A stretch of 64,000 bases of DNA, taken from Bremerella alba. Lineage in GTDB: Bacteria > Planctomycetota > Planctomycetia > Pirellulales > Pirellulaceae. Below are positions 1 through 8,678 of this stretch, in pieces. Position numbers and translations under genes: made by a program. Position 1 is the first letter of the stretch. Every line of letters begins with the position of its first letter. The notes under the pieces are model-generated. The model was not told the origin of the DNA. It saw nothing but the letters and a program-made list of their open reading frames with translations, and searched no databases. The stretch is taken from positions 1 to 64,000 of the forward strand of contig NZ_JABRWO010000001.1 of NCBI RefSeq assembly GCF_013618625.1, read 5' to 3'.

Positions 1-2
1 TC

Positions 3-224
3 AGTCGGCCAGAAAAGCCTACCGATAACGCCTTCATCGAGTCGTTCAACGGCAGCGTGCGAGCAGAATGCCTGAACGAAACTTGGTTCTTGTCATTGAA
101 GGACGCCAAGGAGAAGATAGAATCCTGGCGACGCGACTACAACGAACATCGACCACACAGCGCCCTGGGCAACCTGGCCCCCAGGGAATTCGCTTCATCT
201 GGCCAGGCTAGCCTGGCCAGATGA
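3..224 (+). mobile_element. IS3-family transposase (OrfB), C-terminal part only
   Basis: The open frame enters from the left window edge and ends at a TGA at 222-224. It encodes the last 73 residues of an rve/integrase-core transposase. The typical C-terminal signature is visible: TDNAFIESFNG near the start, RAECLNE in the middle, and YNEHRPHSALGNLAP near the end, which are hallmarks of IS3-family (IS51/IS407-like) OrfB. The catalytic D,D,E region lies mostly outside the window; the E of IESFNG is probably the last acidic residue. The element's right end is probably near 274, where a GGGGAGCAGGTCA-like terminus occurs, but the left end is out of view so the terminal repeat cannot be matched. 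The 3' end carries a long palindrome, listed separately. Confidence 0.85.
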
Positions 225-226
225 AG
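193..226. repeat. 34-bp perfect palindrome over the transposase stop codon
   Basis: Positions 193-226 are identical to their own reverse complement, centred between 209 and 210, with the core GGCCAGGCTAGCCTGGCC. As RNA it would form a long stem with almost no loop. It covers the last codons and the TGA of the transposase. It could act as a terminator or block readthrough from flanking genes, or be a target-like sequence. It has no U tract. Confidence 0.85.
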
Positions 227-333
227 ATCCTGGATTTTCTCACTTAGGTTGGTACAGAAAAGGGGAGCAGGTCATTACCTCCCAATCTCGTCCCAAAGGT
301 ATCACCAGATTCGACGGCGAAGAGAACTCTCCT

Positions 334-495
334 ATGCCTCGCAAGTGCATCCTCACCTGGCAGCCCGGATCAGGCGATCGCCCTGGTGGTTGGCGAAAGA
401 AGTATAAAGGCCGCGTCATCTATTGCGGCCATGGCAATTCCAAAAGCGACATCGAATCGTATAAGAAGGCCGTGAACGGCTTGGTGGCGTGCTAA
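334..495 (+). pseudogene. fragment resembling the N-terminus of a planctomycete integrase-like protein
   Basis: A 53-codon frame from ATG 334 to TAA 493-495. It begins MPRKCILTW and contains a Gly/Pro/Arg/Lys-rich segment (QPGSGDRPGGWRKKYKG) followed by a KSDIESYKKAV motif. This resembles the short N-terminal arm of site-specific recombinase-like hypothetical proteins that are common in planctomycetes. The same frame stays similar past the TAA for a few codons (STIIAKLRD) and then stops again, so I read it as a decayed gene with an in-frame stop. There is no good Shine-Dalgarno. The assignment is by recollection of family sequence style and is weak. It sits directly beside the IS end, which fits decay at an insertion site. 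Confidence 0.35.
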
Positions 496-1148
496 AGCAC
501 TATCATCGCCAAGCTGCGTGATTAGCTTCTCCGAAATTCTTCTCTCGTTCAACAGCAAGTTAATAGCGGCTGACTTGTAGTGCTGCGCTCGTGATTGAAA
601 GCTCTGTCGGAAAGACGGATTCGCAGTCGATAATTCTGGTTCGCCTACGTTCAACCGATGTCCAATCAACCAAGCTTCGTCGCTTTTTATTGTATTCAAA
701 TCGACGTCTGACTTTTTGCACGGGACGAGTCAACACGGAAGGAATTTATGCGGGTAAAGATCGAAAGGAAATCGGCAGAGGGTCCTTACTCGATGGTAAT
801 CCTATTTGGAAATTTCTGCAGAATTTAATTGGCAAAGAGCCTAGAAACACGGTCCATCTAGATGAGTTCGCGCTCACAACCAGTAGTTGGCAAAATCGAA
901 CGCGGGGAAATCGGAAGAGTCCTTGGGAGTTCTCGAAATCAAGGCAAAAAGCGGCCGATCTCTTGGACGCCTTGGGGCAGAAGCAGCGCAAGTAAACGAT
1001 TGGAGTACGCGCGGATATGCTTTGATCCAAAAGTAAATAGGACAAGTATAGTTCAATAACCGGACCGTCCATGTCGCCGATACCTTTCGTCGTGGAATAA
1101 GATGCACGATGAGACCAGTGGAACTTGCCCTGCTCAACTCGAAATCAG
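496..1148. other. 653 bp without a supportable gene
   Basis: Several short open frames overlap here on both strands, but none shows a recognisable domain, a good ribosome site or protein-like composition. The region lies between the IS/integrase debris and the 3' end of the DUF1552 gene, and is probably decayed insertion-site DNA. No terminator-like hairpin with a U tract was seen downstream of the DUF1552 stop. Confidence 0.5.
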
Positions 1149-2528
1149 TCAAGCCTTGATTTCATCGATCTGTTTGGTTGCGATGCCAACCGGGCGGTCT
1201 AGCGGTACTTCGGCGGCCGAGAGCAATGTCGTGAGCAGGTCACCTTGATTGCCCTTTATATCAGGCAGGAAGCGACCGGTATTAATCGAACCTCCCCCCC
1301 TGCCCGCGATGATGAACGGCAGGTTTTCGCGAGTATGCCTGTCACCGTTTTCCAGACCTGATCCCCACATCATAATACAGTTATCAAGCAGCGAGCCGTC
1401 CCCTTCTTTGAGGCTGTGCATCTTTTTCACCATGTAGGCAAACTGCTGAATGTTGAAAGCCGTGATGGCGGCAACCTTACTGACCTTTTCCGGCTGGTTG
1501 TTGTGGTGAGTGGTCGAATGGTGCTTATCCGAGAACCCCAACTCTGGATAGGACACGCCGTTCGGGGTGGAACCGATGTACGTGCAGACGCGGGTCGTAT
1601 CAGTCTGAAATGCGAGTACATTCAGGTCACACATTACCTGCATGTACTCGCTTCGTTTGTCCCCTTCGGGAATCTTGATCTCGATTGGTGGCGAGTCCGC
1701 GTCATTGCGTCGGCTGGACCGGACGCCCGTCTTCTCGAGGGCTGCCTCTTTTTGACGGATCTCGATCGCGGCTATGCGGCGTTCCACCGATCGAACGCTA
1801 TCCAGATATTCGTCGAGTTTTCTCTGATCGTTGGCTGGCAATGTGCGTCGGAAATCACGTGCACCGCTGAGGACCAAATCCAACATACTGCGGTCCAAAG
1901 GACTTGCCCCGGTCGATGCCTGTCCGTTTTGCTCTTTCTTGTTGAACAGCCGATTGAGCACGTTGCGTGGATTGATCTCGGCCGGGACAGCCTGAGTCGG
2001 GGAACGAAAGCTGCAGTGCGAATAATAGGCCTCGTTCAGCCCAGCCTGGTTCTCTTTCCACGTTTGAGGCATCGTGGCAAGTTCTAGCGACGGAAGCGTT
2101 GTGAATGCACCCAGGGCATTGGCGGCAATCTGATCTGCAGAGATCGAGATACTGATCTCGCCCCGCCGGTTCGGATCGGGCAATGCGGCTGTAAGCCAGG
2201 TCGATAGCTCCAGTGCGTGAGGCGCGCCTTTGAATGGACCGTTGGAGACTCCCGCGATCCCTTTCAGCATCAGGCATTGATCTATTACCGGTCGCAGCGA
2301 TTCAAGTGCAGGTGGCGGTGATGTCAGGAAACTCTCCGCGTCGGCAGGCCAGAATTGATCCATGATCACGCCATGCGGCATGTACATGAATCCGAGGCGT
2401 ACCGGCGGTTTGAATGCCTTTTTCTCGCTCGCTTCCGCCCAGCCCATCGTGTCTAACAGCGGCAACGCAAGAGCCATGCCCACGCCTTTGAGGCAAGCAC
2501 GACGGTTGATGAATCGGTTATTACTCAT
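1149..2528 (-). CDS. DUF1552 domain protein, Tat-exported
   Basis: A 459-residue protein with a twin-arginine signal at the N-terminus (NRRACLKG, residues 8-15, then [12 protein letters not shown]). The mature part shows DUF1552 features: an early GFMYMPHGV segment, the central [15 protein letters not shown] segment with the phrase HHSTTHHNN, and a C-terminal [20 protein letters not shown] motif. The DUF1552 family is related to the DUF1501/alkaline-phosphatase-like superfamily. Its biochemical function is unknown, but it is regularly encoded beside PSD-type cytochrome proteins. Here the partner (4364-6301) is separated from it by a sulfatase on the same strand. It is the last gene of that likely operon, 91 bp after the sulfatase. 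Export to the periplasm is inferred from the signal. Confidence 0.9.
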   Translation of the reverse strand: MSNNRFINRRACLKGVGMALALPLLDTMGWAEASEKKAFKPPVRLGFMYMPHGVIMDQFWPADAESFLTSPPPALESLRPVIDQCLMLKGIAGVSNGPFKGAPHALELSTWLTAALPDPNRRGEISISISADQIAANALGAFTTLPSLELATMPQTWKENQAGLNEAYYSHCSFRSPTQAVPAEINPRNVLNRLFNKKEQNGQASTGASPLDRSMLDLVLSGARDFRRTLPANDQRKLDEYLDSVRSVERRIAAIEIRQKEAALEKTGVRSSRRNDADSPPIEIKIPEGDKRSEYMQVMCDLNVLAFQTDTTRVCTYIGSTPNGVSYPELGFSDKHHSTTHHNNQPEKVSKVAAITAFNIQQFAYMVKKMHSLKEGDGSLLDNCIMMWGSGLENGDRHTRENLPFIIAGRGGGSINTGRFLPDIKGNQGDLLTTLLSAAEVPLDRPVGIATKQIDEIKA

Positions 2529-2619
2529 GGGAAGGCCTTTTCGTGGGATTGGTATCCGATTACGGGGCTGTTATCGGATGGAGGGAAAGTCCGCCGGACC
2601 ATCAACATATTATGACCGA

Positions 2620-4062
2620 TTACCGGGATGATTTCGAATACCTCTTTTCGATCTTCTTGCGGAACTCGGGGTCGGTGAACGGATCGTCCGTCCGCTCTTG
2701 CCAATCGGTCAGCGCTTGTTTCAGCCGCTGTTTCTGGTCGGTATATTCGGAATCGTTCGACAAATTGACAAACTCTATGGGGTCATTCTCCAGGTCGTAT
2801 AACTCCCACTCCGGTGGATTCTGCAATCGCTCCAGGGCTTGCCGGGCTGGATGATCGGCTCCAAGTTGCTTCGCCATTGCAGGTGCCCGGTCTCCATCAA
2901 CGGAGGAGGAAGCCGACAATTCATTGGCACGAAGGTTGTGAATCAATTTAAACCGCCCATCGGTGATGGCACGTCGCGGGAAAAAGGGAGACTCGCCATG
3001 GTAATGGAATTCCGCAGCAAGCGTGCTACGCCAATCAGCCGAGTCCGATGCCGTTAAGACTGGCCGGAGTGAGCGACCGTGGAGTCTTAACGGCATTTCG
3101 ACACCCGCTGCGTCTAGGATGGTTGGGTAAATGTCGACGCTTCCCACGAGCCGCTTCGAGACATGTGGTTGAGAAACCCCAGGCCAGCGAACGAGGAACG
3201 GCACACGCAGACCGGCTTCGTAGCAACTAGTCTTGCCGCGAGCGAAAGGAGGTCCATGATCACCCAAAAAGAGGATCAGTGTATTGTCCCATTGATTCGT
3301 CTCGTGCAGCATTTGCTTCAGCATTCCGATCGCCGCGTCGATACGATGCACGCAGTTGTAATAGCCTGCGATCTTTGTGCGTTGCTCTGGGGAATCGATC
3401 TGCTGCCAAGGCCAGGCGGGAACGTCGTCTGCTGTTAGGACTGACTTGGGCAATCCTTCGACTTGATCGGGGAAGAACTGCGGCCCTCGTCCGCCATCCG
3501 GCATGCGTTTGCGGGCAACGTGCGGATCAAACAAGTTGAACATTAGGAACCAAGGTCGATCGTTAGACTGGTTGATAAACTCGCGCGCGTATTGCACTTG
3601 CTTTTTAACTTGGCGGTTCCCGAATCCATTTCCTTGTCGCATGTCGAACTGGAATTGCTTTTCCGGATTCACGTGCAGCTTGCCGATGATGCCGGTGCGG
3701 TACCCGGCCTCTTTCAGCACATTGGGCAGCAAGTTGTCATACATTTCCTGATGGACCTGAAACCCAACGTTCGCGTTGGCGAGTCCATAGTGGCCGTTTC
3801 CGTGGGGGTACAGGCCTGTGAACATGGTGGAACGCGACGGGCTGCAGGATGCCTGGCTCACGTAAGCAGTTTGGTACTGAACCGATTGCTCTGCTAACTG
3901 GTCAATGTTCGGTGTTTGGGCGATCGGATCACCATAGCACGAGAGCTGAATTCCCAGGTCGTCGGCAGTGATTAATAAGATGTTGAGTTGATCTGAAGCA
4001 TTACCAACACTAGGGCAAAGCAACAAAGTGAAAACAACAAATCGAACAAACAATTGAGCCAC
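2620..4062 (-). CDS. secreted sulfatase (S1 family)
   Basis: A 480-residue sulfatase with a hydrophobic signal peptide (residues 1-22). The metal-binding aspartates are at ITADDLG (Asp34, Asp35). The formylglycine motif CSPSR at 73-77 predicts that Cys73 is oxidised by a sulfatase-maturating enzyme. IGKLHVNPEKQF and the later LFLGDHGPPFARGKTSCYEAGLRVPFLVRWPG block supply further metal and substrate residues. Overall layout resembles heparan N-sulfatase-like arylsulfatases, which act on sulfated polysaccharides. The substrate cannot be read from the sequence. It lies between a DUF1592-type cytochrome gene and a DUF1552 gene on the same strand, with a truncated sulfatase start just upstream, so the sulfatase block seems to have been inserted into a normally adjacent pair. 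Confidence 0.93.
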   Translation of the reverse strand: MAQLFVRFVVFTLLLCPSVGNASDQLNILLITADDLGIQLSCYGDPIAQTPNIDQLAEQSVQYQTAYVSQASCSPSRSTMFTGLYPHGNGHYGLANANVGFQVHQEMYDNLLPNVLKEAGYRTGIIGKLHVNPEKQFQFDMRQGNGFGNRQVKKQVQYAREFINQSNDRPWFLMFNLFDPHVARKRMPDGGRGPQFFPDQVEGLPKSVLTADDVPAWPWQQIDSPEQRTKIAGYYNCVHRIDAAIGMLKQMLHETNQWDNTLILFLGDHGPPFARGKTSCYEAGLRVPFLVRWPGVSQPHVSKRLVGSVDIYPTILDAAGVEMPLRLHGRSLRPVLTASDSADWRSTLAAEFHYHGESPFFPRRAITDGRFKLIHNLRANELSASSSVDGDRAPAMAKQLGADHPARQALERLQNPPEWELYDLENDPIEFVNLSNDSEYTDQKQRLKQALTDWQERTDDPFTDPEFRKKIEKRYSKSSR

Positions 4063-4072
4063 GTGGTTAACC

Positions 4073-4282
4073 TCATTGATGGACGATGGGTAAATAACTC
4101 AGCAGGGAAGCAGGCATTCTCACGGTACTTCTTCGGTGTCTCTCGTCAACGAGGGGGCCTTCTTTGGTATGGAAATCACCGAATCCCGCATAACCTGTAT
4201 CATCTACCATGATGATGACGAAATTCGGGCGTTCGTAGGCCGTACTCCTCGAAGCCGACAGATAGCGGAGCAGGTTTTTCAT
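4073..4282 (-). pseudogene. sulfatase N-terminal remnant
   Basis: A 69-codon frame that contains the canonical sulfatase opening RPNFVIIMVDDTGYAGFGDF (residues 18-37), including the paired metal-binding Asp residues, but then loses all similarity (HTKEGPLVDERHRR...) and stops before any CxPSR motif. No signal peptide is evident. It ends 10 bp upstream of the intact sulfatase. I infer a second, tandem sulfatase gene that has lost most of its body by deletion or frameshift. It is not expected to give an active enzyme. Confidence 0.75.
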
Positions 4283-4363
4283 GGTTGGTTTATAATTGAA
4301 AACGGTAGCTATCTACTCCAAACTTTGTCCTTAATTCGGCCGCGTTCGGAGAAGTTATCGCAT

Positions 4364-6301
4364 TCAATCTTGGACTCTGCGATGTGTAAACAAGTAGCTA
4401 GTGATAACCTCCGCGATCATCGTTCGCATACGGTAATCTTCCTGGGCAATCTTGACCATCAGTTGATCGATCACGACCTCATCATAGCCTTCCAGGTTTC
4501 GCCCAATCGCATAGGCCATGAACCTTTCGGTGAGGTTACGAGCGAGGTCTTCCTTTCGCTTGGCCAACAGCCCTTTCAATTCGGCTGGAGTGGAAAAGCT
4601 TTCGCCACCGGGAAGCTTGCCTGCGGAGTCGATCGCAACGCCGGCGTTATTCTTGTCGCGCCACCGACCGATCGCGTCGAAATTCTCTAGACCGAAGCCA
4701 ATCGGATCGAGAACCTTGTGACAATTTGCGCACGTGGATTCCGATTGATGCAACTCCGTTCTTTGACGCAACGTTAATCCCTCGAAACTTTTCTGCTCCT
4801 GCTCTTCGAGTTCGGGGACATCGGGCGGGGGTGGTGGAACACGCTCTCCCAGAACCTGCTCAAGTACCCAAACACCTCGCCGAACAGGGCTGGTCCGATT
4901 GGGGAACGACGTAGTTGCCAGTGTGGCCGGCATGCCGAGGATACCGCCTCGGTCGGGATTTTCCAACTTGACGCGCCGCATCTTCGGCCCCGTAATGGAT
5001 TGCTCGAGACCGTACAATTCAGCAAGTGGCTCGTTCACAAAGGTGTAGTCGCTGTCCACAAACCGCCATACGCTTTGGTTTTCTTGAACGATGCTTTGAA
5101 AGAACAGACGTGCTTCTTCTAGCATGGCCTTGCGCAGCGCAGGGGACATTTGCGGGAACAGATCCGGATCAAACGTCTGATTTTTCAACTCACCGACTCT
5201 CAGCCATTGGGCACCGAAACCATCGAACAGAGCCCGCGATCGCTCATGCTTTAGCAGTCGCTCGACCTGAGCCCGTAGCACTTCCGGCTTGTGAAGATCG
5301 CCATCGTCAGCAAGCTCGGAGAGCTCGGCATCGGGAGGGGCAGACCAAAGCAAATAGGACAGACGGGAGGCCAGCTGAAAATCGTCAAGCGGTACGACGG
5401 TCTCTTTCGAGTCGACTTCAGCCGCTGGTGTGATGAAGAGAAACTGTGGAGAGACGAGGATTGCCTTCCACATTAGGCTGAGCGACTCCGTATAACTCAG
5501 ATGGTTCTCGCGCCCAAGAGCAAAGATGCTCAATAGGACATCCAATTCCGACTCAGTAGGGGGCCGTCGGTAGGCGTCGCGAGCCAGCGACCGTGCGACA
5601 TCGCGAGCCGCTGCACGGAGATCAGTACCCTGGGATGGCATCTCGCCAAAAAGACGTTTCTGGACTCTTGTCGGCGGGTCATCCTCCGGTGCCACGACCT
5701 GATTGACAACCTTGTTCGCGATATCGAGAAATAACTCAGACTGCAGTGGAGAAATCGAATTCAGATAACCCTCGCCGACGACCTCTTCTGGCAGGCTGTC
5801 TGCGATCGACTGGGATACTCCGTAAAGGTCGTGTAGTGTGTTGCCGTACTCGACTTTGCTCAGCCGACGAAGCACGAAGGAGCCTGGGTCGCGTGGAGCC
5901 AAATACTTGAGTTTGCCGATCCACTCGATGAATTGGCGGCGTTGCTCTTCGGAAGGGATCTCATCCGCATATTCGGGCGGCATGTCGTGCACCTTGACGT
6001 TGGCGACCGACTTCTTCCAGTGCAGGAACGACGACGTGGCGCCGGGGGTCCTAAGGGCAGATTGAAGATTAATTCCTGCCTCGGGACGAGTACCGTGGCA
6101 ACTTATACAGTACTTCTTGACGAAGGGGCCGACCTTTTCTTTGAATGTTTTTTGTGCATCGGCCCGAAGCGCCGCCTCGCTCTCGGACTCTGCATGGCAG
6201 AGCGAAACCAATGACAAGACCAGAGCAATGCACATTGCCGGAGGTATCATCTTGCGAGCCGCAAATAATTTCGTTCTATACGACAAGTCGACTGTTCTCA
6301 T
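4364..6301 (-). CDS. PSD-type cytochrome c protein (DUF1587/1592/1588/1585)
   Basis: A 645-residue protein with an N-terminal hydrophobic signal (about residues 19-37). A haem-binding CISCH motif lies at 65-69 (planctomycete cytochrome c domain, PSCyt1-like). DUF1587 follows ([20 protein letters not shown]), then DUF1595 and DUF1592, the DUF1588 block with a second CANCH motif and [18 protein letters not shown], and a C-terminal DUF1585 segment ([18 protein letters not shown]). Such proteins are almost restricted to planctomycetes and verrucomicrobia and are presumed periplasmic electron-transfer proteins acting with a DUF1552 partner. It is the first gene of a likely operon that continues through the sulfatase to DUF1552. 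A start at residue 18 (6250) would place the signal peptide right at the N-terminus; no clear Shine-Dalgarno decides between the two. Confidence 0.92.
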   Translation of the reverse strand: MRTVDLSYRTKLFAARKMIPPAMCIALVLSLVSLCHAESESEAALRADAQKTFKEKVGPFVKKYCISCHGTRPEAGINLQSALRTPGATSSFLHWKKSVANVKVHDMPPEYADEIPSEEQRRQFIEWIGKLKYLAPRDPGSFVLRRLSKVEYGNTLHDLYGVSQSIADSLPEEVVGEGYLNSISPLQSELFLDIANKVVNQVVAPEDDPPTRVQKRLFGEMPSQGTDLRAAARDVARSLARDAYRRPPTESELDVLLSIFALGRENHLSYTESLSLMWKAILVSPQFLFITPAAEVDSKETVVPLDDFQLASRLSYLLWSAPPDAELSELADDGDLHKPEVLRAQVERLLKHERSRALFDGFGAQWLRVGELKNQTFDPDLFPQMSPALRKAMLEEARLFFQSIVQENQSVWRFVDSDYTFVNEPLAELYGLEQSITGPKMRRVKLENPDRGGILGMPATLATTSFPNRTSPVRRGVWVLEQVLGERVPPPPPDVPELEEQEQKSFEGLTLRQRTELHQSESTCANCHKVLDPIGFGLENFDAIGRWRDKNNAGVAIDSAGKLPGGESFSTPAELKGLLAKRKEDLARNLTERFMAYAIGRNLEGYDEVVIDQLMVKIAQEDYRMRTMIAEVITSYLFTHRRVQD

Positions 6302-6822
6302 TTTTATATGCTTCTGAATCTCTTCAGGTCAAAACTCTCTTTGCCACATGCGACCTGCCCCTTTTCCGTAATAGCCTATGCGACAAAATACAGGAACTTC
6401 ATCTGGCCAAGCTACCCAGAGGGCTGCAGTAGCGGTGCTCGGCATTAACGCAACACCAGAGTTCTATCTTCTTCTTTACGTCGAGCCGTGGCAAGAACCT
6501 TTGTTCGTTCAGGCACTTGGCGTGCAAACTGCTGCCGCACGGTTCAAAAAAAGCGTGTCCTGAATAAGTGCCTAGGCGTTACCAGTAAGAACTGCGTGGC
6601 CTGTGCGGGGACTGTGCGATTTTGGAGCAACCGACCGCTACAATACTAACAGCGAGTATCAACGAGCAACTGAACAGCACGAATGGGGGTCGCGGTTCGA
6701 TAGTCAATCGGATCCTCGCCTTGCTGTCTCGGCATCTGACCTTTGTTGCAGGGGGGCTGGGGCAACGTACGGTGCTTGATTAGAACGCGGTGGTGGCAAA
6801 GACAACTTCAACTTACGGTCGT
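6302..6822. other. 521 bp intergenic, no gene supported
   Basis: The region upstream of the DUF1592-type gene and downstream of a lipoprotein gene on the same strand. Only low-quality short frames occur. It probably contains the promoter of the minus-strand operon ending at 1149, but I could not identify convincing -35/-10 boxes. Confidence 0.5.
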
Positions 6823-7257
6823 TTAATCGTCAGTAGTCAAGTCAAAGTTCAAAGTGTTTGTTCCGGCTTGAACCTTATGTTTTAGCTCGGATTTGCCTCG
6901 ATACTTCTTGGGGACCATCTCTTCAATAATTTCCGTGTTCACAATTTCGCCTTCAAGCTTTTCTTGTTTGAACTTACCGGTCCCTCGTCGCCCCATAATT
7001 TGCACAAGATGTTGGCCTGGTACTGGGCCATCCGAGGCGTGAATTTGGTATTTACCATCTACAATTTTGCCGCCTGTCGCGGGCCCGATCGTTCCGTCCG
7101 TCGGTATAAACGTGATGGAGCCCATCTCAACAGGGACTCCGTCCACGGTTACAGTGCCGTCGACCGACGCACGCTGAAGGCCGTCTTGGGCATTGCACCC
7201 ACACAAGACCAAAGTTGCGAGAACTAAAAGTCCCATACGAATTGATCGAGATAACAT
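6823..7257 (-). CDS. small lipoprotein with carboxypeptidase-regulatory-like fold
   Basis: A 144-residue protein starting at ATG 7257; a TTG 30 bp further upstream is also in frame but would precede the signal by ten extra residues. The signal ends in a lipobox (LVLCGC, lipidated Cys at about residue 21). The mature part begins VDGTVTVDGVPVEMGSITFIP, a beta-sandwich pattern typical of carboxypeptidase-regulatory/transthyretin-like domains in small planctomycete lipoproteins. These often sit beside DUF1559 genes; here a DUF1559 gene opens the same gene string at 12052. Function is unknown; a surface-associated or periplasmic binding role is inferred. Confidence 0.8.
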   Translation of the reverse strand: MLSRSIRMGLLVLATLVLCGCNAQDGLQRASVDGTVTVDGVPVEMGSITFIPTDGTIGPATGGKIVDGKYQIHASDGPVPGQHLVQIMGRRGTGKFKQEKLEGEIVNTEIIEEMVPKKYRGKSELKHKVQAGTNTLNFDLTTDD

Positions 7258-7331
7258 AGAGACAACGGCCTTATTTGGAAAAGTCAAAATGGAATAAAAG
7301 GTGTGCGAATAATTTCACTCGTAGTGGCTGA

Positions 7332-8621
7332 TCATCGCGAGAGAGGTTCAGGGGCTACTTCGATGGCTTGAGTAGCATCTAGCGACCGTTCGGTGCTTCG
7401 GCTCCAATAGTTTGCCAGAAGCGACCCTGAGATATTCATCCAGGTACCAAAAACATTCGGAGGCAATGCGGCCACATGGCTCTTAAGGACGTTTACGGCA
7501 AGCCCCGTCGCCATGCCTCCGTTTTGCATACCGACCTCAAACGCAACAGTTCGGCAGTCGCTTTCAGAAAGACGTGAGAGCGGGGAATCAAAAACACCTA
7601 ACCAATGGCCAAGCCTGCCTGTCAGGTTGCCAACGGCCTTAGCTCCCCAGTATCCGACCGATAGCCCAACTGCGTTATGAATCACCGCCGCAACGAAGAG
7701 CATACCGCCAACCTGAATCAAGACGTCGTAAGTCTGCGCTGTGATGATAATCAAGATAGCGCAGATACCAAACATCGATAAAATCGGCAGTGCGCGATCT
7801 AGCCAGGTTTGTCCGTTTCGCCCCATCGTTATCAGGACCGTTTTCACGGTTGCCATCGATCCAATAAGGATGAGAGAGAATGACAGGCTATTGGCAAATC
7901 CCTGCAACTGCGGGGCGTGGCTTGCAAACAATAAGGCGACGGACGTACCCGTCGCTAAGAACGCGATCGACACGCCGAGCAAAATGCTGGGCCGATTCAG
8001 CCATCGCTCCTGACTAAAGAGAATAGTATGGGCAACCATGCCTGCAATAACAGGAGCAATAATGATATTCACCACGCCAATCAGCATGGCGAACGTATCG
8101 ACGTCGATGTACTGACCAGCGAAGATGGTCATAATCATCGGGGTCATAATCGGTGCAATTGAGGTTGAGAGGGCCGTCATCGTAACGGATAAGGCAACAT
8201 TCCCTTTTCCGATATAGCTCATTAGATTTGACGCCACACCTCCCGAGCACGCACCAGTAAGTATGATTCCCGCTGCTAATTCACCGCTGAAGCCAAAAGA
8301 AAGAACCAGCAGGTAGCCCGTAATTGGCATGACTCCATACTGCAGCGAGATCCCAAGTAATACCGGCCAAGGCTCCTTTACGATTCGCAGGAAGTCCCCG
8401 GCACTTAGGGTGGTCCCCATGCCGAACATAATCAGTTGAATTAAGGGAACGATCAGGGCCCCCAAAGAGATTCCCCACCAGACTTGAAAGGCTTCTGGAT
8501 AGCAAAAGGCTGTACCTACTCCTGCGAGCACCCAAGCAGTAAACGCTATGCTTTTCAAATAGCGTGTTGCGAGAATCGCCATGATGATCAAACTGGCGAC
8601 AATGATCCCTTCAATGCCCAT
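7332..8621 (-). CDS. bile acid:sodium symporter family (BASS) transporter
   Basis: A 429-residue integral membrane protein with about ten hydrophobic segments. Family features include LIMFGMGTTLSAGDF near residue 70, GACSGGVASNLMSYIGKGNVALS around 120-145 (the conserved Na+/substrate-binding crossover region), and the helix pair following it. BASS proteins import organic anions such as bile acids, pantoate, pyruvate or sulfate conjugates, driven by sodium; the true substrate is not evident. It follows the secreted glycosidase-like gene by 57 bp and precedes the lipoprotein by about 74 bp, so cotranscription is likely. An organic acid product released by the neighbouring secreted protein would be a plausible, but unproven, substrate. 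The last 40 residues are hydrophilic and probably cytoplasmic. Confidence 0.88.
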   Translation of the reverse strand: MGIEGIIVASLIIMAILATRYLKSIAFTAWVLAGVGTAFCYPEAFQVWWGISLGALIVPLIQLIMFGMGTTLSAGDFLRIVKEPWPVLLGISLQYGVMPITGYLLVLSFGFSGELAAGIILTGACSGGVASNLMSYIGKGNVALSVTMTALSTSIAPIMTPMIMTIFAGQYIDVDTFAMLIGVVNIIIAPVIAGMVAHTILFSQERWLNRPSILLGVSIAFLATGTSVALLFASHAPQLQGFANSLSFSLILIGSMATVKTVLITMGRNGQTWLDRALPILSMFGICAILIIITAQTYDVLIQVGGMLFVAAVIHNAVGLSVGYWGAKAVGNLTGRLGHWLGVFDSPLSRLSESDCRTVAFEVGMQNGGMATGLAVNVLKSHVAALPPNVFGTWMNISGSLLANYWSRSTERSLDATQAIEVAPEPLSR

Positions 8622-8678
8622 TGTTTTCCGTGGTGTTTTTGCCTAGTCAGAAAGTTCCCAAGACGCTAAGCAGGTTTA

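Noticed and set aside
370-699. A 109-codon minus-strand open frame beside the IS end
   Set aside because: It runs antisense across the integrase-like fragment, has no ribosome site and no recognised domain; the region looks like decayed DNA.
591-1152. Several overlapping frames of 65-134 codons on both strands
   Set aside because: They mutually overlap, have no motifs or Shine-Dalgarno sites, and the composition is not protein-like.
1416-2087. A 223-codon plus-strand frame
   Set aside because: Entirely antisense to the well-supported DUF1552 gene; it is a shadow frame of GC-skewed codons.
4136-4690. A 184-codon plus-strand frame
   Set aside because: Antisense to the sulfatase remnant and the 3' end of the DUF1592-type gene, without any recognisable motif.
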